This document shows, piece by piece, positions 1 to 11,887 of a stretch of 64,000 nucleotides of DNA. The DNA comes from Paratinospora sagittata (Eukaryota; Streptophyta; Magnoliopsida; Ranunculales; Menispermaceae). Positions within the stretch are counted from its first letter, which is position 1. The number at the start of each line of letters is the position of its first letter. The notes beneath the pieces are model-generated. The model was given only the letters and a program-made list of their open reading frames with translations, was not told the DNA's origin and searched no databases. A program made the translations under genes and the position numbers. Where the stretch lies: NCBI GenBank assembly GCA_035771175.1, contig CM069599.1, positions 33,141,562-33,205,561 of the forward strand. Reading direction: 5' to 3'.

Positions 1-124
1 CAAAATATAATATGGGAGGCAAATTGTTTAATAGCGTAGGCGTCAATGCATTAGCAGAATAAAGTATGGAATACATTGTTTAAAAAATAAATTCAAGTTA
101 CCAAGACCAGGCTCTGATTCTCAC

Positions 125-2496
125 CGCCATAACACTGTCGCTATTTCTTCCTATTCTGGTCACCAACTTTCCGTCACTCCAGGTACCTGCACCACCCTGC
201 CATGCATAAGTCCTTAATAAATGACTTACAGAAATTGAAATTCAAGGAAGATAAAAGAATGGTGAATAAAGTTATATAACCAATTTAAGAACATTATAGA
301 AAAGAGCATTAATTTCTTAAGCAGACAAATATCAAATTGATGCCTTAAACAGGTTACTTCTAGCTGCATTCCTTGATATGTGATCAACAATCAAATAGCA
401 GTAGTAAAACACTGAAATATGGGAAGGCCTCCAAAGTATAGGCATTCACTTTGCATTATACTATGAGTTGATAAATTCACTCTTTGGTACAATTTAATAC
501 ACGTCATTCGATGGCATCAAACATAAAATCAAGCATACATGACATTATGACAAAATTGCAGCAATAGTTTTAATCTCCATGAACTACTGGACTTGGCATT
601 CATGAAGTTTTAGCTAATATACACTGACAAGCAAACAAAACAAGAAATGTATCTGAGATACTCAAAAACCCCAATTTCATATTAAGAATACAGAACTTAA
701 TTCAATTAAACTAAAAAAAAAATCTCGTCCCAACTACAAAATCCAAAATTTGACTGTGCCTATTTAGGATAGCAGGTCTGTATCATGAGCTTTCAGCACT
801 AATTTAAGCCAGCTTTCCAGCAGTCATGCAAGGTGTTGGGGGTCCCAAAACTTGCTCCCAACCGGTTCCTTCTTCTTAATTTCTCTATTGGCACCAGGTT
901 GTTTTGCAATATCCAAGGATTTGTAAATGGGATGAAAAGTAGATAAAACTAAAAATCAATGGCATTTTGGTAAAAACTACCACATAAAAACTACCACAAC
1001 GTAGAATAATTTAAAGTTTTATAAAAAAGCATATTAATAAAATAGTGGATCATTTTGATAAGGTAACAGTTGGTTTCATACAAGACAATCAACTATGGAA
1101 CAGGCAATTTACTTATAAAATAAAAGAAAAGAAGAAGAAGAAGAAGAAGAGGTACTTTGAAGCTAGTTAGAACTTAGAAGAAAATTGAAAATTCTATTAA
1201 CTAAATGCAATTCAGATAAAGTTTAAAGACAAGGTTGTGAAATACTATCAAAGAAGAATCTTTAGACCACTGCATTACCATCATGAAAAACTAAAATAAT
1301 GTTTACCAGGAGTAAGAGAATTAAGATATAACCTCCCCAAAGCAAAAATTGCTTTCCAATTGCAATATTCGACGAACTACTAGAGCACCAATATCACGGC
1401 CCCTTTGTTCAACTGCTTCACCTCTTTCTATCAAGGTAACTTCTGCTCCAAGTTCTGCAAGCACAAGCGAAGCGAACAAGCCAGAAGGTCCACTGCCCAC
1501 TACTGCAACTTTGGGTGCTTTGGCACTTGTAAACATACTTGATACGTCGTTAAAATGGATCTTCCGCTCACCTTCTCTGACCCTTTTACAATCATGTATA
1601 ATACTGATTAGGTCACCAGAAACTCTCTTCTGAGGCATATGCTCTACAAGCCCAACTTTAGGTTCAAGCCGAGAAATGAAGTCCCATGCACGAGGTTGCA
1701 GGTCTAAAAGCCTTCCAACATCCATGTCAACTGTATATACAAATTTGGGCTCTTTCAACCACTGAAAGCACGAGGAAAGCAAATTAACTAGATCCAAATT
1801 GACGATAATCAGAAAACTTCTAGACATCTCCATATAATTTCCATAGTTAATCATCATTGAACTGATAATTTAAGGTCAGATAATCTACAAAGCTATATCC
1901 AAATTATCCAAAATTCTTCCACAAGAAAATTTTCACTTTGCCTTGACAATGTCAACACATTAAATAATGCACTACTAATAATCAATATTTTCTTTGTCTA
2001 GATCATATGAACCAACCTTCCTAGCGTCAAAGGATTTCCGAACAACGGTGAAAGCCTCTGCCGGCAACAATGAAGCAACCTAGAATAAGTACCATAAAAG
2101 GTTAACACGAGACTACAAAAAAAATAAAATAAATAATAAATAAAAATAAAAATAACTCATTACCGGGAATTCGAGAACCTTAGCAATGGCTTCAAGAAGA
2201 CCGTCGGAAATGCCGAGATAATCTTTACCGGGATCCTTGTCGACTGGAACTCCGAGCTTGGACAACCTCCAGAAGCCTTCATCTTTGTTCTTGACATCAG
2301 TTAGGGTTTTTTTCTCTACTCTTTGAAGTTTCTTCTTCTCCGATGGGTATCTCCTCTTCCCTGTCCTCTTCGCGCATCGAATTCGCAGCGTTTCTAGTCG
2401 AGAAAACGAAGGCTTGAAGCTTCTAAGCGCTAAAACAGAGGTCTTGAAGCTCGAAGACGAGAAATTCAAGGGCAAGAATTTAGTTACCGTAGCCAT
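125..2496 (-). CDS. Plastid FAD-dependent oxidoreductase (PDE327-like), 3' part outside window
   Basis: Four exons are visible: 2164-2496, 2017-2079, 1333-1761 and 125-196, all phase 0 with GT..AG introns; the gene continues past position 1. Together they give 299 residues of a protein that I recall as roughly 700 aa in Arabidopsis (At4g30720, pigment-defective PDE327). The N-terminus is rich in Ser, Lys and Arg with few acidic residues, as in a chloroplast transit peptide. Exon 3 carries a Rossmann dinucleotide-binding motif, VAVVGSGPSGLFASLVLAEL, at about residue 218 onward, followed by LIERGEAVEQRGRD; exon 4 continues with GGAGTWSDGKLVTRIGRNS. These match the family closely. FAD binding follows from the motif; the substrate is unknown to me. 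The 1136-nt intron between exons 3 and 4 holds nothing that I recognise. The start at 2496 is the first ATG of the transit-like sequence. Confidence 0.88.
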
Positions 2497-2814
2497 TGAA
2501 GCGTTTTCGAGCTCTCTAAGTTGGAGAGTGAGAATTGGCGCTCCAGATAAGCTTCAAAGGCCGAGTTAAATCTGAGTTGAATCATGGAAGATAATGGCCG
2601 ATCCGACTCAACAGCAGTGACTATCGAGTCAGAATGTCCTTATCAAGAATTCGATAACGACGTCGACATCAAAATTCTGAGGATGTGTGAACGAGGTCCA
2701 CGTGGATCCATGTCTTCCGCTAGCAAACTCGCAACTCGATCCCTAATTTAACTGAAATTTCTCTTGAAATCTTCTAAATTTCTGCAACTCCTTTTCTTAA
2801 TCGAGAACGAAAAA
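2497..2814. promoter_or_regulatory. Shared divergent promoter of the FAD oxidoreductase and the glutathione peroxidase
   Basis: Only 318 bases separate the two start codons, so both 5'UTRs and promoters lie here. Both encoded proteins are predicted plastid proteins, which is compatible with shared control, but no specific cis-element was identified. This is an inference from spacing. Confidence 0.5.
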
Positions 2815-4770
2815 ATGGCTGCAATGACTTTCACAAATGTGTTCTCTGCTCCAACACTTTTATTACATGATTTTACTCAAACCGCTTCAAATTCGTCGCC
2901 TTCTCCAATGGCGTTTTTCAGTTCTCACAACAAAATCTCCTGGAAATCCACATTTTCACATCGTGGATTCTCCCTTCAATCTCTGCAGTTTCCTTCCACC
3001 GTCTTGAAATCTCCTAAAACAACGACAGCTACTGTCTACGCTAGAGCTGTTACTGAGAAAAGCGTCCATGATTTCACTGTAAAGGTAGAAACTTTGCACC
3101 TTTGGGTTTGCGAAGAGGATAGCTAGCTTGAATTGGGTATTTGTTAATTATGCTAAATTCTTTGTTGTGAGTATGGATTTATAGAATGAAGGGTATAGTA
3201 AGGTGGAATTGTGAGATGAGACTAAAAGCATTTTTTTGGGTGCAGGATATTGATGAGAAGGATGTTTCTCTAAGCAAATTCAAGGGGAAAATTCTGTTGA
3301 TTGTCAATGTTGCTTCAAGATGGTAATCCCTCTTGTTTTTTCATTTGTTTTTTGTTCTTTGGAGTAAATTTGCTTCATCAATTGGCTTATCATTTGTGGT
3401 ATTTATTAAGTTCTTACTGTGGGATTTTGTTTTGGATTGCAGTGGTTTGACTTCATCAAATTACACAGAACTCTCCCACCTCTATGAAAAGTACAAAGCT
3501 CAAGGTGAGTTAAAGGCCTTTGTTTTTGTTTTCTGCATTTTATTAACTCATTCTCATGGAAAAGTAGTTTATTTAAAAAAAAAAAAAACTAACAAAGTTT
3601 AAATTGTTGTAAATTCATGTGTAAAAGTTGTATTGATTGATCAATTGCAAATTCTGTAAATTGAAAAACAAATATAAAACTTACTTAAATTTGGGAAATT
3701 GAAATGTGATACTTAGAATCTATTTACATAGAAAATATGCTTTTTTCGTTTTCTATCAGAATTATGTCAATTACCATGAGATTTATAGCACAGAGATTCA
3801 TGGCAAGGACTCTAATCACTTTCCCCTAAATCAATTCACCGCTTATGCAAAATAGATGTATTATATACCAGAGCTCACCATATGGTCTTCAGTATCTGTA
3901 TTTAACTATTTATCATGTTGTTACTGGTCTTTGGTACATCATGATATTATAGTTTTGATTAATATGAGAGTCCCATGCACACTACTTTCATTTTGGTTCT
4001 AGGAAACACAAGATGGATTGATTAGATTTTAGATTCTCAGAATGGTGTTGAGATATTAGTTCCAAACAATTAGCATAAGATCGACCTAAACATTTTCAAA
4101 GCTTATAAAAATTTCTAAGGTTCTTCCACTCCAATTTTACAAGTTAGATATTCAATAAAATGCAGGATTTGAAATTCTGGCTTTCCCTTGCAACCAATTC
4201 GGAGGGCAAGAACCTGCATCAAATCCAGAGATTAAGCAGTTTGCTTGTACAAGGTTTAAAGCAGAGTTCCCTATCTTTGATAAGGTGTGACATTGAAATC
4301 CATACTCTTGCTTGCACACTTTAAGTCATTTGTATGCTAAAGGGGGTGAGGTTTCATGTCAGGTTGATGTAAATGGGCCAAATACAGCACCAGTTTATCA
4401 GTTTCTGAAGTCAAGTGCAGGAGGATTTATGGGTGACCTGATCAAATGGAACTTTGAGAAGTTTTTAGTAGACAAGAATGGTAAGGTTGTGGAGAGATAT
4501 CCACCGACAACGTCCCCGTTTCAAATCGAGGTATGTTGGAGAAACCTATACTCAAGATTTTGAAACTTTTATCAGCTGTTGTAACATTAGATATTTGCTA
4601 AAATCTATTGGATGGACTAAGGCCCTCCCCTGACCATCTGCCAAGACACTTTTACAATTCTAGTAGATATTGGGGTCAGTAATAAAAAATCCTAAAGAAT
4701 TTCGGTGCACTCACTTCTCTTATTCTCTTCTCCTTTGCAGAAAGACATTCAAAAGCTACTGGCAGCATAA
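2815..4770 (+). CDS. Chloroplastic phospholipid hydroperoxide glutathione peroxidase
   Basis: Six exons: 2815-3084, 3246-3322, 3443-3504, 4166-4284, 4363-4530 and 4741-4770, giving 241 aa, close to the plastid GPX length. Residues 1 to about 75 form a Ser/Thr-rich transit peptide. The core has the peroxidatic Cys116 (VASRCGLTSSNY, codon split by intron 2), [11 protein letters not shown] with Cys145 and Gln147, a third conserved Cys164, and the active-site Trp205 in KWNFEKF. Plant enzymes of this family use Cys, not selenocysteine, and are reduced mainly by thioredoxin; they remove lipid hydroperoxides. The start is the ATG at 2815, which leads straight into the transit peptide; the in-frame sequence upstream of it is 5'UTR. 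An AATAAA signal lies near 4826. Confidence 0.95.
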
Positions 4771-5728
4771 TTCTCCAAGTACTGCAGACATGGCATGCAA
4801 CAAAATACTTACTGTGATGTGATAAATAAACAAAGCTTTGTACGGTCAATCAAATGAGACAACCATTACACTTAAAAGGGCAATCATTTACTGAGTTTGG
4901 GATCCCATTTACCAATTTGCTGTCCACCATCCACCATCCACAGTAATAGTTTTATGATTACATGCTACATGTAGATACTTTGTTTTTCCATTATATTATA
5001 AATATTTTGTTAGTTCTCATTTCACAATTCTTATTTCTTAAGCATTGGGCTAAGAGAAAAGAGATCTTGACACCACAATAAAATATCAATTGGATCTCAA
5101 TGCAATAAACAACACTCTTGTCACTTCATCCCAAGTGCTAACCAAAAGAAAATGAAACACCTGAAATGTTTTGGTGCTAAGATCATGTGAGAACGTTGGC
5201 TCGGCAATGGGCAAGAAAGGCATATAGGAATTGTACACGAGATTAGTATAAGGGTAGAATATATTAGATTAATCCTTGTTCCTGTTGGTTAACCAGATTT
5301 TGAAGCTCACTACAGGCTGCTAGCTTGAAGCATAAAAAATGGAAATGATTGTTGTATGGATGAAAGCATAAGTACTGCAAAGATTTTAATAAACCACTTT
5401 GGTATTTGATCAGCAGAAAATAAATACCAAAGAACGCAAAGATTGATTTTAAGGGTTTTGCTTGTGCTCATATTAGCAAAAATTGTCTTTTGGAGTGTTC
5501 AATTAGCATGACCATGTCAGCATGAACACTAAGAGATTCCTAGATTTCAAATGTGTTACAGAGTTCCATCACAAATGACCTAACACTAAACAAACAAACT
5601 TTACATGGTCTCAAAGGATCAAACACTTATATGATAGGGGCAACCTCAAATCATCACTGGTTGATAGTCATCACGGTCCATGATCACAAATGAAGCATTA
5701 AGTGCTGTGCTGCAAGCTAAGAATTGGC
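4771..5728. other. Convergent intergenic region
   Basis: It holds the 3' ends of the glutathione peroxidase (plus) and elongin-B-like (minus) genes. Apart from AT-rich sequence and polyadenylation-like motifs I see nothing. Confidence 0.6.
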
Positions 5729-7327
5729 TCACCAGCTCACACTGCTATCTCCATCACGGGAAGGATAAACATCCTCTGGTCGTACTATGTTGACATCCTC
5801 AAACTCATTGTCATCTGAACATAGAGAGTGAGAGAGGGATATAAGGATTGAGACAAAATATATTCACGGATCTGATTTCTCATTTTTTGTCTTGCTGTTT
5901 CTCTCCTTCATTAGGCACTTTTGAACATTGAAATTTATGGCAGGCATGGAAAAGCAATTATCACAACCATCATGAAGTAAATGATCTATGAAAGCAATGG
6001 TTCTGGACTGCAGTTAAAGAAGGCATATAGCTTTAGTCTATAACCTCTGTTGAAATTGGAATGACAGAAATTAGAACTACCATGCAGGCTGCTAAAATTT
6101 ATAAGTCAATCTAATAGTTGCTCTTTCAGAGTATGACAAAAATTCCAACTCATGAACCACAAAAGCCAACCAACTGAAAAATAATTTGGAAGTAATTGTA
6201 AAATCAGATAGACCAAAGTATGGTGCTAAGTGATTGCTGATAACTATAAAGCTTTTATGTGCATGAAAATTCACTCATGTTGGAGGGCGAGAGTATCTAA
6301 ATCATAGTAAATAGTTGAAGACCAGAGATGCATTTGGACTTTTGTAAGATAAGTGAACACCATGAAGATTAAAGAGAAAACATCAATACGACCAGTCATG
6401 CTGTAAGCAACTGAATCAAGGGCATGTAAAAAGCAACCAAACATAGCATAAATGTGGCTTAGATTAAAATGATTAGGTGGAAGTGCTGCAAAATAACATG
6501 GAATTGTATCAGAAATAAAAGCATTTTACTCTAGGTGCAGGACCAATCAATGACAATGAAAGCAAATCACAAGACATTCTTAAGCGATGCAGGACAAAGA
6601 TCAAGGATCACACCATTCAGATTGAAACTTGAATTTGTTAAAAAGAAAGATCTGGACTTAAGTTGGAATGGTAAAGCATGACATGAATACCCTCAATCTA
6701 ACAGGAATTATAGCCCTAGAAAGAATAGAATGGCAGACAAAATTAGGGCAACTCATTCAAAAATATTTAGGATAAATCATTAGGATGCAGATGTAAATGC
6801 AGATAGCAAAATCAAAGCATGAATCAGAGTAAATTTAAGATAAGAATTGAAACCTTTTCTCAAGGTCAATGCCACAACAACGTCATTTTCAACCTGGAAG
6901 AAAATCAACAACATTATTAATCATATGCAACTTGTTAAAGAAACTAATAAGCATTTATGAATTATAGTCACTAGATCTAATTCAGAGTTCTTCAATTTGA
7001 AAATTAAAAAGTTATAACATAAGCCAAAAAAAAAAAAAAAAACAAGAAAACCTTATCTGACCAATATTTTAAGGTCTCCATGTTTACAGAATCCTGAAAT
7101 CTCAAGACTGAAAAGATTAACAAGTTCACTGATGTCGGTACCTTCTGATCTGCTAATGTCTTAGAGTCCTCCAGTACTTCACCAGTTGCTGCCAGGATTA
7201 AACGTTGATTATTGACTGGCTGATCAATTAGTGAATGCAACTTCTGCTTGATGTCCAAAATTGTTTCAGTTGGGTCACACTGCACGAAGTATGTTGTTTT
7301 CTTGCGTTTAACACGGATGTACATAGC
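5729..7327 (-). CDS. Elongin-B-like ubiquitin-fold protein
   Basis: Coding exons 7142-7324, 6854-6893 and 5729-5814 give 102 aa. The protein starts MYIRVKRKKTTYFVQCDPTE and continues with IKQKLHSLIDQP, a ubiquitin-like fold, ending DDNEFEDVNIVRPEDVYPS and VSW. This matches the short plant relatives of elongin B. In animals elongin B pairs with elongin C in cullin E3 ligases and with the elongation factor elongin A; a similar role here is inferred. A splice acceptor lies three bases before the ATG (exon starts at 7327), so the 5'UTR must be in an upstream exon. A candidate exon ends at a donor at 10687 (AATTTCAG/GTTTGA), which would make a first intron of about 3.4 kb holding the LINE and DNA-transposon relics. 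The upstream exon is uncertain. Confidence 0.85.
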
Positions 7328-7485
7328 CTGCAGCATAAATACAAATAAACCATAGCATTAAAAGATGAATAAAAAGGTTAGAAGCAAAATTTTCATGCAA
7401 GCTATGCAGTGTTTCATTAATAATGCCAAACTCTGTTTTTTCTATTTTCCTTTCTCCATCTAATCAATATTATGGCACTTCAAAT

Positions 7486-8570
7486 AAGTCATACTTCAAA
7501 TTCGGGAGTTATCACTAACAAATTCTGGATCATTGAGCTTTGTAGAAGAATTTTCCCATTCATTAGATCCTCTTTTAGAAGCCCTTGGAAATTTGTAATA
7601 TATTTACTTTCCGAAATATTCCCCCACTTCCAACCAACGGTTGGGGATGGAGGCACATTCAAATTTTGGGAATATCGTTGGGTTAGTGACATCCCATTAG
7701 CCGATCTCTTCCCAAGACTTTACCATGCATCGCCTTATCTTAACCATCCCATTGCCCACTTTATTGATGACCAAACCCATTTGGAACCTATCCATTGGCA
7801 CCTTTTTCTTCCTAACCTCCCCACGGTGGGTCAACAAAATGAATTACCTTCCCTTTTAAGTCTCCTAGAACCAGTCCGGTTGTTTTCTGGTCCTGATCGT
7901 TTTACTTGGGTTCTTCATCATTCGGGTTAGTTCACTTGCAAATCCTTTTTTTAGTTCCTTATTGATGACCCTTCCTTTCCCTCTTTCCCCTTGGCTCAGA
8001 AGTTGTGGGAAGCTCATGTCCCATCCAAGGTAAAAATGTTTGGGTGGATCTTGATCCATAATAAGCTTAGCATGGGTGATCTTCAAAGACGACTTCCATT
8101 TATTTCTTTGCTTCCTCATTGGTGTACTTTGTGTTTCAAAAGTGCAGATTGTGCTGATCATCTCTTCTTCAGATGCGCATTTTCGATGAGGCTTTGGAGT
8201 GAGTGGTAGACAAAAATTGGTGAAAGATTCCCCTTTCCTGCTTCATGTGAAGAGTGTTTGACGATGGATCACTGTCGAGGTATTAGGGGCAACCAAGTTA
8301 AAATCATGAGGTCGGCGAATCTTTGGATGCTTTGGATGATATGGATGGAACGCAATCACCGAATCTTTGATGGAGTTTCTAGGAACGAGGCAGATTTGTG
8401 GAATGGTGTCATTAATTTGGCCAGCTCTCGGTTGGTGGCATTTAAAATCAATGGGAATTTTTCCATTAATGAATGGGTTAGAAATTGGGGGCAATGCTTG
8501 ATGTGTGCTTGAATGTATAGGGGAGATCTGTTTGTTTACTCTCAAAAAAAAAAAAAAAGTCATTCTTCAA
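7486..8570 (+). mobile_element. 5'-truncated LINE with poly(A) tail and target-site duplication
   Basis: Imperfect 14-bp direct repeats AAGTCATACTTCAA (7486-7499) and AAGTCATTCTTCAA (8557-8570) flank a body that ends in a run of about 15 A. Broken plus-strand frames (7500-7930, 7991-8209, 8258-8512) encode the C-terminal end of a LINE reverse transcriptase: GDGGTFKFWEYRW, then VPSKVKMFGWILIHNKLS and the zinc-binding-like segment CTLCFKSADCADHLFFRC. There is an in-frame TAG after residue SG near 7928 and a further stop after LWSEW. It is 5' truncated and dead. It lies just upstream of the first coding exon of the elongin-B-like gene, probably in its 5'UTR intron. Confidence 0.85.
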
Positions 8571-8679
8571 TATCACTTCCAAGATGCAAGATGAAAAGAA
8601 GAGAGAGGAACTACTGCTCCATAGTGATGCAACTGTGACCTCACAAATATCCTTGATTTGTCTAGCAGTTGTCTAAGTA

Positions 8680-9559
8680 CTTCAAGGCATGGTTCAAGAA
8701 TTTCTCGAAATTTGGCGAACTTCCACGAATTATTTCCCTTTTTTTTACCATCGAAGTGTGAAGTAGAAGTAAAATAAAAAATGCAAAAATTCGCCGAAAT
8801 AATTCGATAAAATTCCACAAAATTCAATAAACTTCGATAAAATTTCTATTTTCAATTCAAAAATGCAAAAAAATTGATAAAACTCGACAAAATTCAACAG
8901 AGAAGTAAAAAAATGTTATTTCATCAATAGAAAACAAAAAAATACAAATAATTATGTATTATTTTTAACTTCATCAACCAATATAGCAATATAAATTTTA
9001 TAATATAATTTAACAAGCTAACAAATTATGTAGTTTATGGGATATGCTTTACCAAAAAGAGAAGAAAAGAAGCAAATAAATAAATAAGGTTGAAATAAGA
9101 TAAAAACTTAAAAATAAATTAAGAGAGGTCCCAAAGCCATATTCTTTTAGTTAACTCTTATAAAACAAGATTAAAAAATAATACATTTAAATAATAAACT
9201 AATAAATTAAGCATGACGGAATTCAAACTAGCAAAGTATATGGTCGAGAAGCAAGCCACCACAAAATTAAATATCAAAACAAAGAAAAAGAATTAAGACC
9301 AAAAGTCGTCATTTCAAATTCATCAACCCACTTAACAAGATTGATTTTGTTAGGTCACTTATCGGTATTTTTATGTATTAAAAGTGTTTATTTATAGTAA
9401 TTTTTAGCTTATACTACAATAAATTTAGAAATTTAAGCATATATGCAAAAATTCTCTAAACTTCTCTAATTTAGCGAATTTAACTTCTCCGAATTAATTT
9501 CGATTTTCAAGTGACCGAAGTCAAGTCGAAATCGAATTTCCAATCCTTGCTTCAAGGCA
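8680..9559. mobile_element. Probable degraded DNA transposon (Mutator-like, non-autonomous)
   Basis: A perfect 10-bp direct repeat CTTCAAGGCA occurs at 8680-8689 and 9550-9559, as expected for a target-site duplication of 8-10 bp. The ends inside it are weakly inverted (GGTTCAAGAATTTCTCGAAAT against GGATTGGAAATTCGATTTCG) and rich in short TTCGA/AAATTC motifs. The interior is AT-rich and codes for nothing. The superfamily is a guess. Confidence 0.4.
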
Positions 9560-11499
9560 ATAAACCATAGAAGTATAATATCTAAGTTTTTCCAAATGAA
9601 ACAAAACGTACTAGATCTTACAGAAAATCCAGGTTCAATGAATCTCAGTATGGTCCTCATGCCTCGAGGAGAACAATGCTTTCTCCAAGCTGCAAATCTA
9701 CCAACTAAACATACCGTTTTTCAGATTTTGGTAGTTCTTTAAAGCATAATCTATGAGGAAAAGGGTTCAAATATCGTCAACACACATCATGGGTCACATG
9801 ATGGGCGAAGTTAGCCAACTAAAGGGAATTGTTACAAGCAATCATTGCTCCGGCTCATTTCCTCAATGAATGGATATTTTGCAAAGCCACTTCCTTTGAT
9901 GAACAACTACAGGTTACACATTTATAAAAGGTTCCCTAGCCTAGTCAACAACTGTCTGTCCATTACCATCTAAATGATGGAAAGTGCAATTTGCTTGGGC
10001 ATCAATGAACGAACGTAAGCAATTGTTTATGAAATTGCAGATGACAGTGCCATACACCTTTTCAAACATGACCAAGTTTTCCTAGATCAAAAGTCCATGA
10101 GTTTCCTTCCTCCTGTGTGTATACTACAAATCTTCAAGAATTCAGTAAGGATAACATTTGATAAATACTAAAGAGGATCGGTTCGCAAACGCATAGACTA
10201 CATTATAAACAAAAAAACTAAACGAGGCCTTCGTGAGTTCTGAAATACTCAAAATGCTGAACCAAAATTCACAGAGGGCAAGTTATCGAAGCGTGTGATC
10301 CTCAAACTCAGACACGCATTCGTTCAGGAAAAAAGGTAGCTTCAAATACACGAAGAAGACAAAATTGAAAGCTTTCACGTACCATTTTGATGCTTTTACA
10401 GCACAGGCAAGTGACGATATGTGATGAAACCCCGTTTCACACCACTGCAAGAAAGAACTAAAAAATGATATACGATTTCTCCGATTAGTAACATAGAATT
10501 CGGTAGAAACGCCACAAAGTGATTCAAGATGAACAAAACACGAAATGTTCAACAAATCAAACAACGAACTGAATCAGAAATTCGAACGATTCATCACAAA
10601 ATTGAGATCGAAAACAAGAACAGAGAGAAATTAGTAAACGGATGACGAGATTTTGGTACTATCAGATGTGGAATTAGGGTTCAAACCTGAAATTTTCGAT
10701 TGCGTTTCTTCTTCGGCTGAGATTTCTGCTGCGTTCGTAGCCAAGTAGACGCGTACCTCTGAACTTCGAAGATTCTCGTTGACGTCACTATGGAGCTGTT
10801 AGTTTCCGTCAGTAAATAACGGAAGACTCCAGTCAAGCGAAATGGGGTGATTTTGGAATTAGACTTAAAAGTCTTAGGGAGTGTCTCTTTGATTACTTTG
10901 TCTTTCATGGTGTGAATAAGATAAATAGTGGTTTGATCATGGGGTCTGTATGTGTATTCCACGCAAACCTCATTGTCCTCCTGTCAAAAGCTTAATGCAA
11001 AGCGCTTTTTTTTTTTTTTTTTGTTAATTTATAGTATATGTTGCATTGGATTATTATATACCTACAAATCATTTTAAATTATAACTGGCCCACCTATAAA
11101 TTCGAGGAACAAATATCCGTATCAACATCTAATAAAATTACAATAAGCCCGAATAAAAACACAATAAATTTTCATCTCAAATGAGGCAAGCTGAGAAGAC
11201 TTGAACTTCCTCATCTCATAATAGGGAATAAATGCCTAACTGAATAAGCTCTCAATTATTGATTGGCCGGTGTAAAATTTATCGAGTGGATAAAAGTGTT
11301 CTTCAATCTAAAAATAATTGGGTTACTTCATTCAAACAATAGACCTGTGAGCAAACTTTCAAGGTTAAAGTACAAGGATTAGATCGGTAACAAAATATAG
11401 AAAAACCATCGAGATGTTGGTTTAACGAAAATGAATTAAGTCTTGTAATCGTTTTTATATGAAAGTTTTAGGGTTTAATTTTTAATAGCACTTTTTTTT
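9560..11499. other. Upstream region of the elongin-B-like gene and intergenic sequence
   Basis: Around 10690-10790, on the minus strand, is GC-richer sequence that probably holds the first non-coding exon of the elongin-B-like gene. Positions 10990-11500 are AT-rich intergenic DNA. I see no coding exon. Confidence 0.35.
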
Positions 11500-11793
11500 T
11501 TAGAAGAGCTCTATTATTTCGCCATTCCATTGAATGGGACGAGATTCATATCCAAGGTTGTAGAATAACTCGTAAGAAACAAAAAAAAATAATAATAATA
11601 GGGAAACCAAACCATGATAAGATCCAGGAGTTCTCGGGTACGGGTAACGGTCAATCGGGCCAACCATAGACCCGTTCCAGTGAGCCGTTAATGCTCTCGG
11701 AGCAGTTGTTGGCATTACTCCCAGTAGCGTAACGCAGAAGCCATTATTAAGATCAGAGATAGCATCAGCAACAATCGCTGGCACTAAAGGCAT
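11500..11793 (-). CDS. Unrecognised short ORF, divergent from the calcineurin-B-like gene
   Basis: A 97-codon frame begins MPLVPAIVADAISDLNNG and continues through LLGVMPTTAPRALTAHW to YPYPRTPGSYHG, with a composition that looks protein-like. After that it enters a T-rich stretch, so it may instead splice at CATG/GTTTGG near 11612. Its ATG is 95 bp from the ATG of the neighbouring plus-strand gene, a spacing seen in divergent gene pairs. I do not recognise the family, and it could be chance. Confidence 0.25.
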   Translation of the reverse strand: MPLVPAIVADAISDLNNGFCVTLLGVMPTTAPRALTAHWNGSMVGPIDRYPYPRTPGSYHGLVSLLLLFFFVSYELFYNLGYESRPIQWNGEIIELF

Positions 11794-11887
11794 TGTCGAA
11801 AAAATTAGGTTTTCAGCTAGAAAAAAAACCAGAGTATCTATTATTTCAGACTGGTAATCGATCGATCGATCTTACGCTGCTGTATCA

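Noticed and set aside
2764..2814. Upstream in-frame extension of the glutathione peroxidase
   Set aside because: It starts from a non-ATG codon; the ATG at 2815 begins a normal transit peptide.
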